Part shown: in pieces, positions 1 to 9,362 of the stretch
Layout: each line of letters begins with the position of its first letter
Numbering within the stretch: position 1 is the first letter of the stretch
Assembly (NCBI RefSeq): GCF_013340205.1
Contig: NZ_BJTG01000004.1
Span: 481,167-545,166 of the forward strand
Direction of reading: 5' to 3'
From: Anaeromyxobacter diazotrophicus
Lineage (GTDB): Bacteria; Myxococcota; Myxococcia; Myxococcales; Anaeromyxobacteraceae
Length of the DNA: 64,000 bases
Made by a program: the position numbers and the translations under genes
Notes under the pieces: generated by a model
Seen by the model: the letters and a program-made list of their open reading frames with translations, nothing else
Told to the model about the DNA's origin: nothing
Databases searched by the model: none

Positions 1-1162
1 CGGCGTCCTCGGCCTCGTAGACCACCTCCGCGCCGAGCCGGCCCTCCGCCGCCAGCCGCCGGGCGAGCTGGGTGCCGCGGAGCGCGAAGAGCAGGCCCAC
101 CATGCAGACGGGGATGCCGGCCGCCTCGATGCAGCCGACCATGGCGTCCGCCACGCCCGCGCCCTCCGCGTCGAAGCCGACGATGAACCCGGCGTTCACG
201 AACAGCCCGGCGCCGTGGATGGCGCGCACGCTGGCGGCGATGTCGCGGCGGAGGTTCTGGCGCTTGTTCGAGGCGAGCAGCGCCGCCGGGTCGGGGGTCT
301 CGATCCCGACGAAGACCGCGAAGAAGTTGGCGTCGCGCAGGAGCGCGAGCAGCTCCGGGTCGCTGCCGAGGTCGAGGCTCGCCTCGGTGGTGAACTCGAA
401 GGGGCGCCGCCGCGCGCGGGTCCAGGCGGCGAGCTCCTTCAGGAACGGCTTCACCGCCTTGCGCTGCCCGATGAGGTTGTCGTCCACGAAGTCGACGTGG
501 CCGCGGTAGCCGAGCGCGCGCAGCGCGTCGAGCTCGCGGAGGAGCTGGGCGGTGCCCTTGGTGCGCGGCGCGCGCCCGTTCAGCTCGATGACGTTGCAGA
601 ACTCGCAGCCGAAGGGGCAGCCGCGCGAGAACTGGACGCCGACGTGCAGGTAGTGCTCGAGCTTGAGCAGGTCGAAGCGCGGGACCGGCGAGCGCGCGAG
701 GTCGGGGAAGCGCGTGGCGGTGAACGTCCCCGAGGTCGCGCCCGCGCGCCAGGCGGCGACGAAGTCGGCCAGGATCTCCTCGGCCTCGCCGAGCACGCGG
801 AAGTCCGCCGCGCCGTAGGCGTCGGGGACGCAGGTCGGGTCGGGGCCGCCCACCACCACCGGCTTCCCGTGCGCGTGCGCGCGCTCGACGAGCGCGAGCA
901 CGTCCTTCCGCTGGGGCAGCATGCCGCCCGTCAGGACCACGTCCGCCCAGCGCAGGTCCTCGTCGCGGAGCTCCTCGACGTTGCGGTCGACGAGGCGGAG
1001 CTCCCACTCGGCCGGCAGCAGCGCGGCCACGGTGATGATCCCGAGCGGCGCGGCCGAGTACCGCGCGCCGAGGAGCTCGCAGGTGCGCCGGTAGTTCCAG
1101 AAGGAGGTCCCGGCGAAGCGGGGAGAGACGAGGAGGGCCCTGCACCCCGGTGGCCGGATCAT
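1..1162 (-). CDS. B12-binding radical SAM protein (C-terminus beyond the window)
   Basis: The frame is open from the ATG at 1162 to the left edge, so about 387 codons are seen and the 3' end is missing. The first 130 residues look like a cobalamin-binding Rossmann domain (LVDRNVEEL, then VVVGGPDP). The radical SAM cluster motif CPFGCEFC (CxxxCxxC) follows near residue 190, then VDDNLIG and FFAVFVGIETP, typical of the TIM-barrel core. Family knowledge: such proteins bind a [4Fe-4S] cluster and SAM and often methylate or rearrange unactivated carbons. The substrate cannot be read from sequence. The classical DxHxxG cobalamin motif is not evident, so B12 use is uncertain. It stands apart from the chromate genes by about 95 bases. 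Confidence 0.88.
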   Translation of the reverse strand, partial: MIRPPGCRALLVSPRFAGTSFWNYRRTCELLGARYSAAPLGIITVAALLPAEWELRLVDRNVEELRDEDLRWADVVLTGGMLPQRKDVLALVERAHAHGKPVVVGGPDPTCVPDAYGAADFRVLGEAEEILADFVAAWRAGATSGTFTATRFPDLARSPVPRFDLLKLEHYLHVGVQFSRGCPFGCEFCNVIELNGRAPRTKGTAQLLRELDALRALGYRGHVDFVDDNLIGQRKAVKPFLKELAAWTRARRRPFEFTTEASLDLGSDPELLALLRDANFFAVFVGIETPDPAALLASNKRQNLRRDIAASVRAIHGAGLFVNAGFIVGFDAEGAGVADAMVGCIEAAGIPVCMVGLLFALRGTQLARRLAAEGRLGAEVVYEAEDA

Positions 1163-1257
1163 GACCGAAGGTACCGCTACGGCGCCGAGAGCGCGAGGCC
1201 CCCGTGCTCACGGCGGCGCGGGCAGGGCGACGCACGTACCGGTCAGGGACGAACTCC

Positions 1258-1782
1258 TCAGACCCAGCCGAGGGCGCCGGCCAGCGCGCCGAGGGCCATG
1301 AGCCACAGGATGTGGAGGCGGGTGCGCCAGACGGCGAGCGCCGCCGCGGCCGCGAGGGCGATGGGGCGCCAGCCCGGCAGCTCCGACGCGATGATCCAGC
1401 TCGTGGCCGCCAGGAGCGCGATGGTGACGGGGGCCATGCCCGCCTTGAACGCGAGCACCGCGCGGTGATGCTGGCGGGCGTGCCCCCAGCGCCCGACCGC
1501 GACGGCGAGCATCGACGAGGGCGCCAGCACCGCCAGTTGCGCGCAGACCGCGCCGGCGAGCCCCGCGGCCTGGAACCCCAGCAGCGCGACGTACAGCGTG
1601 TTCGGACCCGGCGCGGCCTGGGCGATGGCGATGGACGAGGCGAACTGCGCGTCGTCGAGGAGCGCCAGCCGGCCGACGACCAGCCGGTGCAGATCGGGCG
1701 CGATGGCGAGCGCGCCGCCCACCTGCAGCAGCGAGAGCAGGAGGACCTGGCCCAGCAAGACCGCCCAGCCCAGGGTGCTCAT
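1258..1782 (-). CDS. chrA: Chromate transporter, C-terminal half (CHR domain)
   Basis: This 174-residue hydrophobic protein is one CHR domain. The start MSTLGWAVLL is chosen because the ATG overlaps the stop of the upstream half by ATGA (1779-1782), implying translational coupling; a longer in-frame extension to 1908 lies inside the other gene. The family motif PGPN sits in AQAAPGPNTLYVALLG and about five membrane segments are visible. Full-length ChrA has two such domains fused. Here they are separate, as in short-chain chromate transporters that act as a heteromeric pair. Role by family: chromate export across the inner membrane. Other anions cannot be excluded. Confidence 0.87.
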   Translation of the reverse strand: MSTLGWAVLLGQVLLLSLLQVGGALAIAPDLHRLVVGRLALLDDAQFASSIAIAQAAPGPNTLYVALLGFQAAGLAGAVCAQLAVLAPSSMLAVAVGRWGHARQHHRAVLAFKAGMAPVTIALLAATSWIIASELPGWRPIALAAAAALAVWRTRLHILWLMALGALAGALGWV

Positions 1783-2366
1783 CGGCCGCCGCCGACGCGT
1801 CGCCAGGCCAGCCCGAACGCCGCTGGCGCGACCGCGAGCAGGGTCCAGCCGAGCGGCAAGCGCAGGAGCCCCACCAGCGCGAACGACCCGGCGCCGAAGG
1901 CGACGCACGCCGGGAGCCCGAGCGGATTGCCGCGGAGCGACGCCCCGAGCTTCAGCGCGGTCCCGGCGATGAGGCCCGCCGACACCGCGCCCATCCCGCG
2001 GAGCGCGCCCGCGACCTCGGGGACCGACGCCCAGCGCGCGTACACGGCCACCAGCGAGAGCACGATCGCGAAGGGCACCGCGAGGAGGCCGCCGAGCGCC
2101 GCCAGCGCGCCGCGCCAGCCGAAGAACCGATCGCCCAGCATGAGCGCGACGTTGCAGACGTTCGGGCCCGGGAGCACCTGGCCGATCGACAAGAGCTCGA
2201 CGAACTCCGCGCGGCTCAGCCAGCGCTTGTCCTCGCAGAGCACGCGCTGCGCCACCACGATCACGCCGCCGAAGCCCTGCAGGGCGAGGATCGTGAAGGC
2301 GACGAACAGCGCGCGCGGCGAGCCGGGGGCCTGCGCGGCCGGGGGGCGGTGACCGTCGCTCGTCAT
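1779..2366 (-). CDS. chrA: Chromate transporter, N-terminal half (CHR domain)
   Basis: This 195-residue membrane protein carries the N-terminal CHR signature: QGFGGVIVV near residue 40 and LPGPN near residue 75, followed by several hydrophobic helices. The start MTSDGHRPP is preferred over the upstream in-frame codon at 2456 because family similarity begins about 25 residues later and the intervening bases look intergenic. It overlaps the other half by four bases, so the two should be made in equal amounts and pair in the membrane. A MerR-type regulator lies 157 bases upstream on the same strand, with a dyad between them, suggesting metal- or oxyanion-controlled expression (inference). Confidence 0.87.
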   Translation of the reverse strand: MTSDGHRPPAAQAPGSPRALFVAFTILALQGFGGVIVVAQRVLCEDKRWLSRAEFVELLSIGQVLPGPNVCNVALMLGDRFFGWRGALAALGGLLAVPFAIVLSLVAVYARWASVPEVAGALRGMGAVSAGLIAGTALKLGASLRGNPLGLPACVAFGAGSFALVGLLRLPLGWTLLAVAPAAFGLAWRRVGGGR

Positions 2367-2474
2367 CCCGGCCAGGCTATCCGCCTGCGGTCCGGCGCGG
2401 AACCGCGAATCGTGGCGCCGCCGGGCGCGGCCGCGCCCAGCGCAAGGCTCCTGCACCTGCCCACCGTGAGTCTG

Positions 2475-2493
2475 ATAATGGAGATTATGTCAA
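2475..2493 (-). promoter_or_regulatory. Candidate MerR operator/promoter before the chromate genes
   Basis: On the minus strand a perfect TTGACA (2493-2488) runs directly into the dyad ATAAT-CTCC-ATTAT (2488-2475). It lies between the merR stop and the chrA start. MerR-type regulators bind dyads lying between an over-spaced -35 and -10. A convincing -10 is not visible, so this is a candidate site only. The AT-rich dyad stands out sharply in the GC-rich background. Confidence 0.4.
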
Positions 2494-2523
2494 CTAGGCC
2501 CGGGACCGGGGGCGCCCGGGTTC

Positions 2524-3090
2524 TCACCGTTCCGGCGCGTCCTTCGCGCGGCCGGCAGGTCCCGCGGCGGCGGCCGCCGGGTCGTCCACGCCCGGGGTCG
2601 TCTCCTGCTCCGCCGCCTCGTGCCGGCACAGCCCGTTGCGCGCCAGCACCTTCACGATCCGCATCGAGCCGAGGCTGTCTCCGACCGCGCACGGGCACCG
2701 CTCGGTGTCCTGGCACGTGAGCCGGGTCTGGATGGCGTTGAGCGCCTCGGTCAGCTCGCGCTTCACGCGCCGGAGCCGGTCGAGCCGCCGCTGCGCTTGC
2801 TCGATGTGCGAGACGAGCACGTGCTCGAAGCGCGCGGCGAACTCGGCGGCGGTCGCGCAGCCCGCGCGCAGGTCCAGCACCGCGCGGATCTCGGACAGCG
2901 GCAGTCCGAGCTCGCGCAGGTCGGCGATGAGGCGCAGCTTCTCCAGGTCCTGGGCCGTGTACCGGCGGTGACCGCCCTCGCTCACCTCGGCGGGCCGGAG
3001 CAGCCCTTGCTCCTCGTAGAAGCGGATGGTCCGGACGGTGTTACCCGTCGCCCGCGCCAGATCGCCCGACGAAAACTCCGCCGTATCCAC
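2524..3090 (-). CDS. MerR-family transcriptional regulator
   Basis: 188 residues, GTG start. The N-terminal winged helix is typical: FSSGDLARATGNTVRTIRFY at about 6-25, then EEQGLLRP and HRRYTAQDLEKL. A long dimerisation helix follows (residues 75-125). The C-terminal part has a cysteine cluster (TCQDTERCPC near 133-142, plus GLCRH), which in this family often binds a metal or senses redox, although spacing does not match a named sensor. The tail after about residue 165 is Ala/Pro-rich and probably disordered. It lies upstream of, and is codirectional with, the chromate transporter pair, so it is a plausible regulator of chromate or metal efflux (inference). Confidence 0.88.
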   Translation of the reverse strand: MDTAEFSSGDLARATGNTVRTIRFYEEQGLLRPAEVSEGGHRRYTAQDLEKLRLIADLRELGLPLSEIRAVLDLRAGCATAAEFAARFEHVLVSHIEQAQRRLDRLRRVKRELTEALNAIQTRLTCQDTERCPCAVGDSLGSMRIVKVLARNGLCRHEAAEQETTPGVDDPAAAAAGPAGRAKDAPER

Positions 3091-3171
3091 GAGCCGTCCC
3101 GCCCTTTCCGCTCACGGACCTAACGAGTCGACGTCAGGCTGTCAACGCGACGGGCGCCACGGCTGCGGGCG

Positions 3172-3951
3172 CTAGGCCCCCTTGAACGCGGCGGGCCGCT
3201 TCTCCAGGAAGGCGCGCATCCCCTCGCGCGCGTCCTCCGTGGCGAACGTCCCCGAGAACGCCTGCCGCTCCAGCTCGTTCGCGACCGGCAGCGCCACGTC
3301 GGCACCCGCCACCACCGCCCGCTTCGCCTGGGCCACCGCCAGCGGGCCGCGGCTCGCGATCTTCCGCGCCTGCTCCTTCACGAACGGGAGGAGCCGGTCG
3401 GCGGGCAGGACGTCCAGCACGAGGCCCATCTCCTTCGCCCGCGCCGCGTCGTAGTGGTCGCCGGTCATGATCATCTCGAGCGCGCGCATGGCGCCCACCC
3501 GCCGGGCCAGCCGCTGCGTGCCGCCGAACCCCGGGATGATGCCCAGGTTCACCTCCGGCTGCCCGAAGCGCGCCCGCTCGCCGGCGTAGACGAGGTCGCA
3601 GGCGAGCGCCACCTCGCAGCCGCCGCCGAGCGCGAAGCCGTTCACGGCGGCCAGCACCGGCACCGGGAGCGCCTCGAGGCGCGCCAGCACGCCGTGCGCG
3701 CGCTCCGCGAAGCGCCGCGCGGCGGCGGGCGTCATCTGCGCCATGGCGGCGATGTCGGCCCCGGCCACGAACGCCTTCTCGCCGGCGCCGGTGAGCACGA
3801 GCGCCCGCGCCGCCCCGGCCTCCACCTCGGCCACGACCTGCCCCAGCTCCTCGATGGTCTGCGCGTCGAGCGCGTTCAGCACCTTGGGCCGGTTGAAGGT
3901 GGCGAGCCCGACCCCGTCCTCGACCTGCCACAGGAGGTTCTGCAGCGCCAT
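3172..3951 (-). CDS. Enoyl-CoA hydratase/isomerase (crotonase family)
   Basis: 259 residues, the usual crotonase length. The oxyanion-hole segment AGADIAAM is near residue 63 and NGFALGGGCEVALACD follows; catalytic-position glutamates are present in GGGCEVAL and in FGQPEVNLGIIPGFGG. The C-terminal helix ends in FLEKRPAAFKG, as in short-chain enoyl-CoA hydratases. The expected reaction is hydration of trans-2-enoyl-CoA to 3-hydroxyacyl-CoA in the cytoplasm. It directly follows a 3-hydroxyacyl-CoA dehydrogenase gene on the same strand (30-base gap), giving two consecutive steps of fatty acid or butyrate metabolism. Chain-length preference cannot be judged. Confidence 0.93.
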   Translation of the reverse strand: MALQNLLWQVEDGVGLATFNRPKVLNALDAQTIEELGQVVAEVEAGAARALVLTGAGEKAFVAGADIAAMAQMTPAAARRFAERAHGVLARLEALPVPVLAAVNGFALGGGCEVALACDLVYAGERARFGQPEVNLGIIPGFGGTQRLARRVGAMRALEMIMTGDHYDAARAKEMGLVLDVLPADRLLPFVKEQARKIASRGPLAVAQAKRAVVAGADVALPVANELERQAFSGTFATEDAREGMRAFLEKRPAAFKGA

Positions 3952-3981
3952 GGCGTTGCCTTTCCGCCGCCCGCGGCGGCG

Positions 3982-4833
<852 letters not shown>

Positions 4834-4923
4834 GCGTGCGCCTCCCGTCCCGCCAGGTGTAGGAGAGCCCCGCAGCCTTGTCAACGCGCCCCGCGGAGGG
4901 GGCGCGGCCCCTCCCCCGCCGGC

Positions 4924-5256
4924 TCAGGAGGCGGGGATGACGACGGTTCCGCTCTCGCTGACGGTGAAGCTGCGCTCGAGCTCCCGCGGCGCCCCCGGAC
5001 CGAGCAGGCGGAGCCGGGCCCGGTACGCGCCGTCCGGCAGGCGCACGCGGTGGCTGGCCTGGCCGTCCGGGCCCACCCGCAGCTCGGCCCGGCGGACCAC
5101 CTCGGCCTCCCCGCGCACGAGCTCCACCTCGAGCCCCGTCGCGCCGCTCCCGGCCACGCCGTAGACCAGCGTCACCTCCCGGGGGTTGGCCCGGAAGAGG
5201 AACAGGCCCAGCGCCACCGCGCCGCCGAGCAGGACGAGCCGCGCGGCGGCCTTCAC
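4924..5256 (-). CDS. Small membrane-anchored or secreted protein, unknown function
   Basis: I do not recognise this 110-residue protein. An N-terminal hydrophobic segment (about 5-22) resembles a signal anchor. The rest is predicted beta-rich, with alternating charged and hydrophobic residues, and resembles a small immunoglobulin- or carboxypeptidase-regulatory-like sandwich (RLPDGAYRARLRLLGPG; a general impression only). Its start overlaps the stop of the upstream gene by ATGA (5253-5256), so the two are translationally coupled and probably act together. Confidence 0.7.
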   Translation of the reverse strand: MKAAARLVLLGGAVALGLFLFRANPREVTLVYGVAGSGATGLEVELVRGEAEVVRRAELRVGPDGQASHRVRLPDGAYRARLRLLGPGAPRELERSFTVSESGTVVIPAS

Positions 5257-5726
5257 TCCTCGCCCTGCTCCCCGCCGTGCTCCTCGCCGCGGCGTCGCGG
5301 CGCGACGCGCGGCTTCACGCTCGCGACCTTCACGTGGGGCTCAACCTTGCCGTGGCGATCCGGCTTGAGGCGGATCTCGGCGTGCACCTCGATCGACATC
5401 GAGGTGACGAGGCGCAGGAACTCGCGCCGCAGCGCCTCGGACTCGAAGAACTTCCGGACCTCCTCGCTCACCACCCGGACGATCTCGTCCTTGGCGCTGC
5501 CCGCCTGGCCGGCGATGTAGCCGACGATCTCCTTCGGCAGCTTCCAGTCCCGGGCGACCTTGCGCGCGCCCTCCTCGGTGAGGAAGACGGCTCCGAGGCC
5601 GGTCAGCACCGCCTTGCGCACCGTGTCGGTGAAGGCGCGGCGCGAGCCGCCGTCGCCCGCCTCTCCGGCCGCGGCGGCGTCGGGCGCCTCGGGCAGGTCC
5701 TCGTCGTCTTCGGGGCCGGGCGCCAT
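5253..5726 (-). CDS. Uncharacterised helical protein, phasin-like character
   Basis: 157 residues with an acidic N-terminus. A helical core, TVRKAVLTGLGAVFLTEEG to SEEVRKFFESEALRREFL, is amphipathic, and the C-terminus is basic and glutamate-rich. The core resembles granule-associated or phasin-like helical proteins of myxobacteria, but no family can be assigned with certainty. It lies 16 bases after mrp and overlaps the next small gene, so mrp and these two probably form one transcript. A link to polyhydroxyalkanoate metabolism would fit the nearby hydroxyacyl-CoA genes but is speculation. Confidence 0.68.
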   Translation of the reverse strand: MAPGPEDDEDLPEAPDAAAAGEAGDGGSRRAFTDTVRKAVLTGLGAVFLTEEGARKVARDWKLPKEIVGYIAGQAGSAKDEIVRVVSEEVRKFFESEALRREFLRLVTSMSIEVHAEIRLKPDRHGKVEPHVKVASVKPRVAPRRRGEEHGGEQGEE

Positions 5727-5742
5727 GGTCGCGAGACCTCTC

Positions 5743-6828
5743 TCAGGCGCGCGGCTGCGCGCCCAGCACGGGGAGCTTGGGCGCCTTCAGGTTCTGCACC
5801 GAGATGGCGCCCGCCACCTGCTGCGCCGCCGCGAAGAACGCCTTCGCCTGCGGCCCGTCGGGCTGGCCGGCGGCGATGGGCACGCCCTGGTCGCCGCCCT
5901 CGCGCACCGCCAGGTCGAGCGGGATCTCGCCCAGGAAGCGCATGCCCAGCTTGTCCGCCGCGGCGCGGACCCCGCCGTGGTCGAAGATGGCGGTCTCCTG
6001 CCGGCAGTGCGGGCAGACGAAGGTGGACATGTTCTCGACGATGCCGAGGACCGGGATGCTCACCTTGTCGAACATGAGCTTGGCGCGGATGACGTCGGCG
6101 AGCGCCACGTCCTGCGGGGTGGAGACCAGCACCACGCCCGCCGCGCGGACGTTCTGCGCGAGCGTGAGCGGCACGTCGCCCGTGCCGGGCGGCAGGTCGA
6201 GCACGAGGTAGTCGAGCTCGCCCCAGTTCACGTCCCGGAGCAGCTGCAGGAGGGCGCCGGTCACCATCGGCCCGCGCCACACCAGCGCCTGGTCCGGGTC
6301 GATGAGGTAGCCGATCGACATGGTCTTGAGGCCGTGCGCGACGATGGGCTCGAGCCGCTTGCCGTCCTTCGAGTTGGGGCGCGAGGTGGTGCCGGTCATG
6401 ACGGGCAGCGAGGGCCCGTAGATGTCCGCGTCGAGGATGCCGACCTGGGCCCCCATGCGCGCCAGCGAGACCGCCAGGTTGAGCGCCACCGTGCTCTTCC
6501 CGACGCCGCCCTTGCCGGCGCCCACGAGCACGATGTTCTTCACTCCGGGGGTGAGCGCCGCCTCGGCGACGCCGGGCGCCGAGCGCACCCGCGCGCCCCA
6601 GGAGAGCTCGACGCGCGTCGCGCCGACCTGGCGCAGCGCCGCCTCGACGTCCTTCGCGATGGTGTCCTTCAGCGGGCAGGCCGGGGTGGTGAGCTCCACC
6701 TGGAGCGACACCGCCGTCCCCTCGATCTTCAGGTCCTTCACCATCCCCAGGGTCACCAGGTCGCGGCGGAGCTCGGGGTCTTGCACCTTCTTCAGCGCTT
6801 CCAGGGCGGTCTTCGGGTCGAGGGCCAT
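5743..6828 (-). CDS. mrp: Mrp/NBP35-family iron-sulfur cluster carrier ATPase
   Basis: 361 residues from MALDPKTALE. The upstream in-frame start at 6867 adds a non-conserved leader. Residues 1-80 form a MIP18/DUF59-type domain (VQDPELRRDLVTLGMVKD; TTPACPLK). A deviant Walker A, GKGGVGKST, lies at about 105-113, DADIYGPS follows and the CxxC pair FVCPHCR lies further on. Family role: an ATPase scaffold or carrier that loads [4Fe-4S] clusters onto apoproteins in the cytoplasm. This is useful to a host rich in iron-sulfur enzymes such as the radical SAM protein and possibly TrpS in this window. Confidence 0.95.
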   Translation of the reverse strand: MALDPKTALEALKKVQDPELRRDLVTLGMVKDLKIEGTAVSLQVELTTPACPLKDTIAKDVEAALRQVGATRVELSWGARVRSAPGVAEAALTPGVKNIVLVGAGKGGVGKSTVALNLAVSLARMGAQVGILDADIYGPSLPVMTGTTSRPNSKDGKRLEPIVAHGLKTMSIGYLIDPDQALVWRGPMVTGALLQLLRDVNWGELDYLVLDLPPGTGDVPLTLAQNVRAAGVVLVSTPQDVALADVIRAKLMFDKVSIPVLGIVENMSTFVCPHCRQETAIFDHGGVRAAADKLGMRFLGEIPLDLAVREGGDQGVPIAAGQPDGPQAKAFFAAAQQVAGAISVQNLKAPKLPVLGAQPRA

Positions 6829-6886
6829 GTGGGGACGCTTATAGCGGGAGCCCCCTCCCCTTTCCACCTCCCGGCGCGGCGGCGGC

Positions 6887-8005
6887 TCAGCTCGCGGGCG
6901 AGAGCGGCAGCACCTCGACGCCGCCGCCGGGCGGCTCGATGCGGACCTCGCCCTCCTCGCCCTCCCGGCCGAACACCGCGGCCTCCACCTCGAGGAACCG
7001 CCTCACGACCTCCACGGTGGTGAGCAGGTGCTGGGTGACCTCGGAGACCGTGTAGCGGGTGGCGGGGACGATCCCGGGCGGCGGCGGGACGAGCCCGGCC
7101 GCGACCAGCGCCGCCGGCAGCACGAGCTGGTCGCCGAGGTGCGGGTCCACCGCCGCGCCCGCCTCGAGGAAGCGCGCGCAGGCCGCCACCACCTCGTCGG
7201 CGGCGCGGTCGGGGGTGTCGCCGCGGTCGCCGAGCGCGCCGAAGCCGGCCCGCGCGCGCTCGAAGTGCGCCACGAGCAGGAGGTGGCTCCCCGCCGAGCG
7301 GCGCGCCGGCACCGGGACCCGCGTCGCGTCCGCCGCCACGCCGATGTCGCGCAGCCGCCGCAAGGCGCGCTCGGCGAGGCGCTCGGCGGTCGCGAAGGGC
7401 TGCCCCGCCACCATCGCCACCACCTCGACCTCGTCGAGGGTGCCGCGGTGGCGGAGGTCGAGCGGCGGCATGGGGTGGGCGGGCTCGACCACCGCCGCCA
7501 TCTCGCCCTCCCCCTCCGGATAAAAGCCGGCCGCCTGCAGCGACAGGTCGAAGCGGAAGCCGAGCCGCGCCACCGCCGGCGCCCACACCAGCGCCAGGTC
7601 GTGGAAGGTGGGGCTGTGCTGCTGGTGGGTGCCGCCGCGCAGCGTGAGGTGCGACCTGCCGCCGGCGAGCGCGAGCGGCCAGCAGACGGTCTGGAAGAGG
7701 AGCGGCGCCGAGCCGGCGGTCCCGAGGTCGAGCACGTGCTCGCCGGGGGCGGCGCGGGCGGTGGGCCGGAAGGCGATGCGCGCCGAGCCGACCTCCGCCC
7801 CCTCCACCTCGGCGCCGCACAGCTGCGCCGTCGCCAGCGCGGCCGCCCGGTGCTGCGGGCGCAGGCCGGGCTTGAGCCGGTTCGCCCGCACCCGCTCGAT
7901 CGAGAACGGCCTGCCGGTGATGGCGGAGAGCGCGAGGGCGGTGCGGAGGATCTGTCCGCCGCCCTCCCCGGCGCTCCCGTCGAGCACGATGTGGGGCTCG
8001 GGCAT
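6887..8005 (-). CDS. rtcA: RNA 3'-terminal phosphate cyclase
   Basis: 372 residues from MPEPHIVLDG. The N-terminal signature GSAGEGGGQILRTALALS and the segment RPQHRAAALATAQ are characteristic. Near the C-terminus HLGDQLVLPAAL is followed by TQHLLTTVEVVRRFL, whose histidine matches the residue adenylylated in E. coli RtcA. The enzyme converts RNA 3'-phosphate to a 2',3'-cyclic phosphate using ATP. In many bacteria rtcA sits beside rtcB and the sigma-54 regulator rtcR. Neither is adjacent here, so it is an isolated copy, divergent from a transporter gene (68-base gap). Confidence 0.94.
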   Translation of the reverse strand: MPEPHIVLDGSAGEGGGQILRTALALSAITGRPFSIERVRANRLKPGLRPQHRAAALATAQLCGAEVEGAEVGSARIAFRPTARAAPGEHVLDLGTAGSAPLLFQTVCWPLALAGGRSHLTLRGGTHQQHSPTFHDLALVWAPAVARLGFRFDLSLQAAGFYPEGEGEMAAVVEPAHPMPPLDLRHRGTLDEVEVVAMVAGQPFATAERLAERALRRLRDIGVAADATRVPVPARRSAGSHLLLVAHFERARAGFGALGDRGDTPDRAADEVVAACARFLEAGAAVDPHLGDQLVLPAALVAAGLVPPPPGIVPATRYTVSEVTQHLLTTVEVVRRFLEVEAAVFGREGEEGEVRIEPPGGGVEVLPLSPAS

Positions 8006-8073
8006 CGGGCGGAGCGTGCTATATCGCGCCCGCCGGCTCAACCTCCGTGTGTAGCCCATCGGGGCCTGTCCAA

Positions 8074-9318
8074 ATGACCGCCGCCCTCGTCGTGTTCGGC
8101 GCGACCTACCTGGCCATCGCCGCCGGGCGCGTCCCGTACCTATCGCTCGACCGGCCGTCCGCGGCGCTCCTCGGCGCGGTGCTCATGGTGGCGGCCGGCG
8201 TGCTCACCCCGGCGCAGGCGGGCGCGGCCGTGAACGGCGACACGCTCGGCCTGCTCCTCGGGATGATGATGCTCGCCGCCTACCTGACCGAGGCGGGCTT
8301 CTTCCGATGGGCGAGCTGGAAGGTCGTCACCTCGGTCCGGACGCCGCGGGCGCTGCTGTGGGGCCTCGTCCTGGCCGCGGGCGGCCTCTCCGCCTTCCTC
8401 GTCAACGACACGGTGTGCCTGATGATGACGCCGCTCGTCCTGCGCATCGTCGACGACGCGGAGCTGCCACCCATCCCGTTCCTGCTGGCGGTCGCCTTCG
8501 GCTCCAATGCCGGGTCCGTCGCCACCCTGACCGGCAACCCGCAGAACATGATCGTCGGGACGCTCTCCGGGATCTCCTACGCGCGCTTCGCGGCGGCGCT
8601 GGCGCTGCCGGCCGCGGCCTCGCTCGTCGCCGTCGCCCTGCTCCTCGAGCGGATGTTCCGCGCCGAGCTCCCGCGCCGCCCGCTGGCCGCCGCCGGGCGC
8701 CTCGCGCGGCCCGCGCTCGACGGACCCTTGCTCGCGAAGGCGCTCGGCGCCACCGCGCTCGTGCTGGCGGGGTTCCTCGCCGGGCTGCCGCTCGCGTGGA
8801 CGGCGCTGGCGGGCGCCGCGCTCTGCACCGCGGTGGGGGGCCGGGCGCCGCGTGAGGCGCTCATGCGCGTCGACTGGCCCCTGCTCGTCTTCTTCGCCGG
8901 CCTGTTCGTGGTGGTCGCCGGCGTCGGGCGCTCCGGCGCCGCCGACCGGATGCACGAGGGCATCGCGCCCCTCCTCGGCGCCGGCGCGGCGCGGCAGACG
9001 GTCGTCTTCTCGCTCTTCTCGGTGGCCGCCTCGCAGGTGGTCTCCAACGTGCCCTTCGTGCTCCTCGCCGGGCACTGGATCCCTCGCATGGCCGAGCCCG
9101 CGCTCCTGTGGCTCGCGACGGCGCTCGCCTCCACCCTGGCCGGAAACCTGACGGTGGTCGGCTCGGTCGCGAACCTCATCGTGCTCGAGCTGGCGGGCGA
9201 CCGCGGCCGGATCGGGTTCTGGCGGTTCCTGCGCTACGGCTCGGCCGTCACCGCGGTCACCCTCGCGATTTCTCTCGGGATTCTGCTCGGCGAGCGCGCG
9301 CTCGGCTGGACGGGGTGA
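8074..9318 (+). CDS. SLC13/ArsB-NhaD-type anion or ion transporter
   Basis: 414 residues from MTAALVVFGA with about eleven hydrophobic segments. The first inverted repeat contains FLVNDTVCLMMTPLV and GSVATLTGNPQNMIV; the second contains SQVVSNVPFVLLA and LAGNLTVVGSVANLIV. Paired N-D/N-P and TGNPQN/VGSVAN loops are the hallmark of the ion transporter superfamily (ArsB, NhaD, CitMHS, SLC13). The substrate (arsenite, dicarboxylate, sulfate, Na+/H+) cannot be chosen. No arsenic genes are adjacent. It is divergently placed from rtcA and is followed 44 bases later by the ECF operon. Confidence 0.85.
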   Translation: MTAALVVFGATYLAIAAGRVPYLSLDRPSAALLGAVLMVAAGVLTPAQAGAAVNGDTLGLLLGMMMLAAYLTEAGFFRWASWKVVTSVRTPRALLWGLVLAAGGLSAFLVNDTVCLMMTPLVLRIVDDAELPPIPFLLAVAFGSNAGSVATLTGNPQNMIVGTLSGISYARFAAALALPAAASLVAVALLLERMFRAELPRRPLAAAGRLARPALDGPLLAKALGATALVLAGFLAGLPLAWTALAGAALCTAVGGRAPREALMRVDWPLLVFFAGLFVVVAGVGRSGAADRMHEGIAPLLGAGAARQTVVFSLFSVAASQVVSNVPFVLLAGHWIPRMAEPALLWLATALASTLAGNLTVVGSVANLIVLELAGDRGRIGFWRFLRYGSAVTAVTLAISLGILLGERALGWTG

Positions 9319-9362
9319 TCCCCGCGGCGAAATACGGGGGGAAAGCGGCCGTACGACCTTGC

